A stretch of DNA of 64,000 bases from Clavelina lepadiformis (taxonomy: Eukaryota > Chordata > Ascidiacea > Aplousobranchia > Clavelinidae): positions 19,848,479 through 19,912,478 of the forward strand of contig NC_135243.1 of NCBI RefSeq assembly GCF_947623445.1, in the 5' to 3' direction. Positions 57,043 through 64,000 of this stretch are shown piece by piece; within the stretch, counting starts at the first letter, position 1, and the number at the start of each line of letters is the position of its first letter. The position numbers were made by a program, and so were the translations under genes. The notes under the pieces are model-generated. The model saw only the letters and a program-made list of their open reading frames with translations. It did not search any database and had not been told where the DNA came from.

Positions 57043-60000
57043 TTCTATATATTCATAGGCTATGGATATATAGGGTCCATTTTTACCTTGTTTTATATGT
57101 GGTGACCACGGTATTGTGCCCGATGGACGTAATTTGTTTCGTGGTAAGCTTTCTAAACCGGCATAGTTGTAATTATAATTTAGTATCAAGCTAATAATTA
57201 TTAAACAAGTTTTCTTTGGTTGGAGTGCGGATGTAAATATCAGATGGGTGCAATCCCAGGGAGCTGTTGTATTATATGGTGGATTTATGCCGGCTAAACC
57301 ATTTCCAACTTATGCCACCAGTTTAAAACCTGTTGTCAATGCAGTTATATACTATGGCTTCAACTGCTAGTGACCTTGCTTGTCGGGCAGTGCAGATGAT
57401 AAGTTATTTTGTTAAATTTCGTTATAGTTCTATTGACTGACCAACTCTAAGTTACCATTTTTTATGTGCACTTGTTTTTACTAATTTGTTCTCACATGAA
57501 GACAAATGATTATATAGTGAAGACTATTATTGCCCAACTATGTGCGTAAAGCTGGTAATTATCTCACAAACTAGGTTGCGACGATGTGTTGTACTGCATT
57601 TAAAGGTGTATTCTTTTAATGCAATATGTATGTAGTTATGTGCTGGTAATCCTAATCTGCAGTGCTTTAAAGGTAATACAGGCTATACAGCAGTCGTCGG
57701 TTAACACATCCACCTCAGGCCAGCTGATTTTGGATGTGATAAGCGGTGGTTGTAATAACTGAATAAACAAACAATTCCACTAAACAACCCTGTGGGAGTA
57801 AAAATGAAATTATTGAATTTTCTGAATTTATTCAGCTCAGAAAAACTTTTGCAACGAGGTTTGAATGTCTTTCTCAAATGACCATCTACTTCTGCTTTCA
57901 TAGCACTAATGACTGCTGTTCTAACACCCGGTTTGAATAGATACAGTCCAGGATCGGCTGTTGTTTCATCATAATATTCCGTTTAACGCATTGCAGTTTA
58001 AAATAGCCTGTTATTTGAACACAGTTAAGAACAATTGACCTGCATGGGGAATTGAAAGTGAATGTATTAAGCAGTGACTGGATGTGTTATTCGAGGTTTT
58101 TATAATGGGGAAGGTATAGGAAAATTCCGTTCCAAGCGATTTGGATGTAATAAACGGTTGGTTGTATTAATCGTGAATGTATTCAGCGGTATCTACTGTA
58201 TTGAACCTTTGTTGATTGCTTTCCTAAACAGGCTAGTGATTCATTTAATTACCTGTAATATATTTGCAGCCAGTAATTCTCAATTTGAAGATCATAAGAC
58301 AATAAGATTTGTTTATTCTTAGTAGATAACACTAAGCATGATGAAGTTCAGTTTTCCTTCGAACATTAATTTTCCGTTATGTATACATATATTAATATTA
58401 GTCTGAACATAGTTGCTTTATTTGAGCATACTGTTTTATTGAGGATCCGTTGAAATGATAGCAAGATCGTTGGCTCTGTGGTGGTAATTGCGGTTTGCGA
58501 TGTACCATATGAACATATTTTTTTGCAATTTGTGTATTTGTTTTGATGTGTATTATATTCAACTTCGAACTTTTTATGCACTTATCATATACGTGTCATC
58601 GTTAATCATGTGTTTGGCGAGTGGTAATTTCAATATACCCAGGAATTGCATAGCCCTTGCGTAATTCCTACTGCAACCAACTAAGTTGTACAGCCACCAT
58701 TTCCGTGTACAGTCTATTTCAATTCCCTGTAGGTTGAGTTGTTATGTATGGTGACCTTTTTGGCATACGGTATCACTTCATGATTTTCGCATGTCTCAAG
58801 TAATGACTAACTTTAATCTGGACATGCGCATTCCATGTTTACCTATTCATACGCGGAATCTAAAATGTCATATATTACATGAAGAGTTGTTCTTTGTTTT
58901 CGGTGCTCAGTTTATTACTTGGGTTAAGCAAACTACAGAGGCCCCCACCGACCTAAAGATTGTGAAAGATATCCGTCATATGTTGGATAGCGCGGTTAAA
59001 TATTAGCTCATTTTTCAAACGCCTTGTTCGATTTTTATTTGTGATGTGTACACTCCTGTTATTGAATGTATGTCTGTGTTATGCTTAAGAGTATATATAG
59101 AATAAATGTTTCTTCGAAAAATGGTATTAATATTTATCACGTATAAATTCAGACGTGCTGAAAGCCTTTTCTAAGAAATAATAACAACACATTATATGTT
59201 TGCGGAAATTTTATAAACTTTATTTTTATGACCGTTGAAGTAGTACCGTTCACGCGTCAGTTTCGATTTCGTAGCCCTATATATTTTGAGGTTATTGCAT
59301 ACAGATTCCAACACGTGAGTTATACCACCAGTGATTTATGAGCCGTACTCAAAACCGGGAAATAGCACATCAATTGACGTCACGTTAGTCGAAAATGCTC
59401 AAGCTCTGCCAAACCACAATTCGCTTGAGGAAACGATAGGGGGCCGGTGTTAAGAAACGTGACCTGTTTCATGCAACAGCTTTGCTGTCGTAATAAAGCT
59501 ATTTGCGATGCAACTGAAGGCGTGAAGTGCTTCCGCCGAGTAACCTTTACACACATTTAGCCGTGGTATTTTAAAATGATGGGTAGTATTTTCGTTAATT
59601 CAAAGACCTTACGGTTAACGATTGGGCAAAATGTTTGATCGTTTGCGTTTGGATACTTGAAGTTAAACATATGGTTTTAGTCGCTTTGGGTACAAACGCG
59701 CTGGCTGTTTTGCTCACGCGCATTGTTGTCTTACTGAAGGTTTCGAACCGTTCTATTTTTCAAGTAGGCTAAAACGTCGTTAATTTGCGTCACAACGTAT
59801 TAGCAACACTTGTACGGCCCAAAATAAGGAGCAATTCATAGGAGCACTTCCTGTATTTAGTAGGCAAAACAATGTAAAAACACAGGGACTTGTTTCCCAT
59901 AAAGGTACGTTTTAAACAGTTCTTCCAATTTTGATGAAGCCAAGATCAGGCTAAGCATAGGCATTAGTTTCGCGGTAACTTTGTACAAAACAGAGTAAAA

Positions 60001-62327
60001 ATAAAATGCACATTTTGAAGGTTAATGAGACCACATTTAATCCAAATACCGAAACATGTCCAATATATCTATGTATACGTTCTTTATGGCAACAGCCCAG
60101 TGTACAAATGATACTGACGCAGCGAACATCAATCGACAATGGAAGTCGGAAACATGGCACGTGAGATATTCGCGAATGTCACGTGATTGCGAGCTGCAAT
60201 ATCCTACAAGGCTAAAATCACTCAGATTCTGAGGCTAAGGAAGAATTAAGAAGCCTGTGGTTCTTCAACCCGCATTTCAACCACACTGCTCAAAAGAACA
60301 CCACCCACGTCAAAGCAAAGGCGAGCAACAAAGCCAGTTTGCGTAACCAGAGTTTTATTTACGGAGGCAAACATGTCCAGAATAAGACCCCGGAGAGGTT
60401 TGTCGTTAAATGTATGATTTGCTTAGCTCAAAAAATGTTTTTTGCTTGAATTCGAGAAAATTTACGGAGGCCTCGTTTGCCTCAATATAGCTACGACCTA
60501 GAATGTTGAATTATTGCGGTTATTTGGAAAAAATCAAAAAATATTATTACATTTGCATTCTTGGAATACCAGGAAACTTTGAGATATAAAATCGGGAAAT
60601 GGAAATTCAAAGAGTACAATAAAACTCTAAAATCTCAAACCGGGACACTGGTTGACAAACCTTATTCTACAGCCTATCTATGCCCTATGTACAGTAGGTG
60701 TGGCCAATATGCTTATACTGTTGGTGTATGTTATATCGAAAGTACAACTTGAATCAATGTAATGTATGTAGTTTTTCTTATAACATTAAATAATTATGTT
60801 CAGTAAATGAATTAAAGTAGTCTGCAAAAACATCAAATTCGTCCCAGTTAACCTATTTAGAAGAGGCTATATCTTTTAGAGTTTAGACCATATGACATAT
60901 GAGCTATATTTTTCCATATTGCATTTTAAACTGTAGGCTTTATTATCCGATTTATTGCGCAACATTGCTGTGTTTTATCGCCACCTCGTGAGAAAATTAA
61001 AAAAATAATTCCCCGCTCACCGTCCGCAATGTTTTATAAGAGATTTTATGTACCCAAAGCAGCTGCATCACATTGGTTGTATTCACCATTCACATAACGT
61101 TGTTGATTTCTAAATTTATGGCACTTTTATTTAATTTGTTATAGTTCATTAAAGACTTTATTTGTCACAATCATCGTTTAAACTACTGTTTTATTAAGCT
61201 ACACATTCTTTCTCATCTACGACATGTACCAAGTAGATAGGTCGCTTGTCCGTTTTTAACTGTTGGCCTACAATTACGTCACTATGTTATTGCTTGCATT
61301 TGTTTTCCATACGTTTTTACCTATAAGGCCACCATTCTTCTTCTTTGTATGAGCGGGCTACCCGGACACCAAACTCACAAGTCGCAGAGTTTGTCCCTCC
61401 CCGTTCGTACAGCGGGCAATGAAAGTCGGCTTCGGAGTTTCAAGTTTCAAAGCTGTGAAGTCTAAGAGAAATTTCCTGCCACTTTGCATTTGTGAAGCGA
61501 TTTAAGCATTTAAGCGCTCCATATTTATACTATTATATAGAATCGGATATTCCAGATCCAAAACAAATACTCACCGTGGTAAAACAGCCATTAATTGAAG
61601 TATTTCAATCCTGTTTTTAACGATGTTGACCAAATCGTATATAAAAGCACTTCATATGTTTAAAATGCTCCTTTTGTTACCTGGTTGATTTTTGTCCGTT
61701 TACGCAGCGTTGGCGCTTATAGGCTAAGTGGATAACCTATACTTCGCTTATATCAAGGTAATCCTCAATTCAAGGTAACTTAGTTTGTTCCGGCGGCAAG
61801 GTGCTTTTGAGCTTACAAAGTAATCTGTTTACATTCGACTAAAACAGTATTTACTTTTCGCGTAAACTGCAGACGTGAACCAAAGATCGCGTTGGTCTGC
61901 GTAAGATTACGCTTTACGCACAAATAATTTTGCCAAGTTTGCAAAGTGACGCACAGTCTTGTTAATGGGCGTTGTCTGGCCAGTAAATACTTCTAGGGCC
62001 GCTAAGTTAATTATAAGCGGCTTATTTGATAAGAGATACAACAGGGCGTAGCATGAACTATCGGAAGTTGGGTTTGCCTTATTCAACTTTAAGGTTTATT
62101 GAAAATTAAAAAAGCTTAGCAGACTAGCAAGAGCTCTTTCAAGCTTCAAATATCGAGGTTGCAAACTTGTGTTAAGACGTCGACGACATACATGGCCAGC
62201 AAAAAGAGTAGGTTGCAAAACCGCTGTTTTCAAACATTTTGCCAAAGTTGTTGGCACGTACGTAAGTAACGTTATAACTTATAAGCTATACTAGTGTGTT
62301 GGTGAATTCGGGTGCACAGATATCACT
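57043..62327. other. long region without a recognised gene
   Basis: The first part is probably the OSTF1 3' UTR (ATTAAA at about 57198; AATAAA at 59101). A frame ending at 59006 reads FVFGAQFITWVKQTTEAPTD and KIVKDIRHMLDSAVKY before its stop. It looks protein-like but unrecognised. The remainder (59-62 kb) shows only short frames. The GC-richer sequence at 61360-61450 may be promoter-associated. Confidence 0.35.
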
Positions 62328-62384
62328 ATGGCAGAGTTGTCCGGAGTACATAAATTAGCCGTTAAACTAAAAAGAACAGCTAAG
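62328..62384 (+). CDS. possible first coding exon of a gene leaving the window
   Basis: The ATG at 62328 opens MAELSGVHKLAVKLKRTAK, 19 codons ending at a strong donor (AAG/GTATGT) in phase 0. It lies downstream of a relatively GC-rich stretch and reads on the plus strand. No following exon could be matched before the right edge. The family is not recognisable from 19 residues. Confidence 0.4.
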
Positions 62385-64000
62385 GTATGTGCATTCGGTT
62401 TGGTAAAAGGTTGCACCTAAGCGCAGTCAATTTCACATGCACACAAGTCGCTTATAGATCATTTTGGCAAAGGTACCCATGGGCAATTTTACTGTCATGT
62501 TGATAGCTTTAACAACAAATTAGACGTTTGAAATCACGAATATGTTATTCTTTCAGCCAACCATGAACTACGTGCAATACAGTATTGAGGGAGAGGGGCA
62601 GCTTTTCAGGATTGTTTTAAGTGTCATCGTCCAACAAACAATAAAATTACATCCTCGTCTGACATTTTTTGCTGTAAACGATTGCTAAAATTTGCAACCA
62701 GATAAAAGTTTATCCATTTTGACCAGGTTTAAGTCAGCAATTAATGATGTTCCATCAAAAACTGAAATCTACGCCATGCCAGTGTTCTTTTCAAGCCTGA
62801 TTCGAGTTCAGCGTTGATAAATTGCACGCAACGCTGACAAACTAGACAGAAAAAATGCTATTTATTTCTCTCTGAGGTTATGTTCGTTTGCCGAAATGTC
62901 TGTGCTGTGCTGCAAAAAGTGCCGTCGTAGCAAATAAGAATCTAATAGCTCATAATGAACTCGCAAAAGTGTGATGTTAATGTGCAGAATGCACAGTGCA
63001 TTATGCTGCATAACGAACAGAAAAGTAAACTTGTCCCCCGCCTATTGGCCATTTGAACACTGTTAGATTGATATTTCTACGTCTTGTGACAAGTGTAGCC
63101 GAAATAGACGTTAATATCACATAAAACGTAAAAAAACGCAAGCTACCCCTAAGCTGAAGTTTTACACTGTACAGCGTTTACGCAGTTATACAGCTTCAAA
63201 CTGTGTTGCAAAATACAACCAACTAGAACAAGCAGTACGTAACGCTGCGTGCGTAGCGTATAGTTTGGTGTTAAAAATAACAAAAATACGTCATAGTGTT
63301 GCAATAAAACTATGCGTTAAGTTGTATTTGTCTATCTGCTGCTTTCCGATTAAATAAATGCGGGTTTAAAACTTTGTTTTTTATTCCGATAATGAATAAA
63401 ACGTGACAGGGAACGAAGCAAGTTTAGTTTGGTCAGTTCAAAGCACAATGTTACATTTGAACAGCAAGCTTGTGCTTTTGTTTTCAATGTTAGCAACCCA
63501 ACTGGACGCTGTTCCTGTTGTCATCCATACAAAAATAGCCAAAACAATTGACGGCCATTAATTAGCGCACGTTTGACACCGCATTTGGCGAAGATAAGCT
63601 ATCCGATATGTTGCATCAGTTTTGTTATGTTGATATTAGTTTTCGTGACCCCAGTAGCAACAACTATCACTTTTCTTGCTGAAAGTTGTTTCAGAAGGAA
63701 AACAGCGTTAATATTTTTGATATCCACTTTACATTGTGTACAGCTTTGTGTTAAAGCAACAGAAAAGTTTCATTGTTAGCCAGCTGCATACGCTGATTAA
63801 ACCTTGTATATACAGGTATCGGTAAAGTGCTGATATGATCGTAGGCTACGTATTATATTGAACTTAAAGCGACAAAAGAAGTTGCTCTCTCCAAGTCTGA
63901 ATCGAGCAAGACAAGAATGAAATGAATAATTAAAGAGGATACATTCCAGTCTAAAGATATAGATCCCTTTCTTTTCATGGCAGTTTGATCGTAAACTTGG
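62385..64000. other. likely first intron, no exon recognised
   Basis: AT-rich, with only short frames. If the exon at 62328 is real, its second exon lies here unseen or past the edge. Confidence 0.3.

Noticed and set aside
58791-59006. 71-residue frame downstream of OSTF1 (FVFGAQFITWVKQ)
   Set aside because: Protein-like but without a recognised family or splice partner; more likely 3' UTR sequence. Noted within the regional entry.

Overview
The window is AT-rich animal nuclear DNA with short multi-exon genes, GT-AG introns of about 70 to 1100 bases, polyadenylation signals and many small DNA transposons. The gene content (FN3K-type ketosamine kinases, GT10 fucosyltransferases, OSTF1, a GlnD-like nucleotidyltransferase-TPR protein, a KDZ-type cysteine cluster) and the recurrent 'taggcctata' texture suggest an invertebrate deuterostome, most likely a tunicate (ascidian). 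This is an inference; no species-specific marker was seen.

Layout. 0-5 kb: part of a minus-strand KDZ-associated cysteine-cluster gene (about 831-1701), then an unrecognised three-exon plus-strand gene (4204-4936). 5.7-6 kb: the 3' end of a dead LINE. 8.1-13.6 kb: two three-exon FN3K-family genes. 15-17 kb: a fold-back element and a hAT MITE nested inside another hAT MITE. 18.4-20.8 kb: an intron-free 794-residue nucleotidyltransferase-TPR gene. 22-26 kb: repeats, a tRNA-derived SINE and long perfect hairpins. 26.9-30.1 kb: fucosyltransferase A. 31.4-32.0 kb: a Mutator-like element with tandem-repeat inverted ends. 32.1-39.5 kb: an FN3K pseudogene and three more FN3K genes. 39.6-40.3 kb: a hAT relic. 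42.1-45.3 kb: a chymotrypsin-fold serine protease. 45.5-46.8 kb: a second Mutator-like element with repeat ends. 47.9-50.3 kb: fucosyltransferase B. 52-55 kb: small hAT elements. 56.4-57.0 kb: OSTF1 in one coding exon. 57-64 kb: mostly gene-free, with the likely first exon of a plus-strand gene at 62328.

Two families dominate, five FN3K-type kinases plus one relic and two fucosyltransferases, interleaved over about 42 kb and all on the plus strand. The kinases keep the HGDxW..N catalytic loop and the DP(A/G)S metal site but lack the P-loop cysteine described as a redox switch in this family. The two fucosyltransferases are nearly identical in exon 4 and most of exon 5, while intron 4, exons 1-3 and the 3' flanks have diverged. 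That is an unusual exon-bounded pattern of homogenisation. No functional coupling between neighbours can be shown from sequence alone.

All exon boundaries were worked out by eye from splice signals, reading-phase agreement and family similarity. No alignment, transcript or database search was possible.
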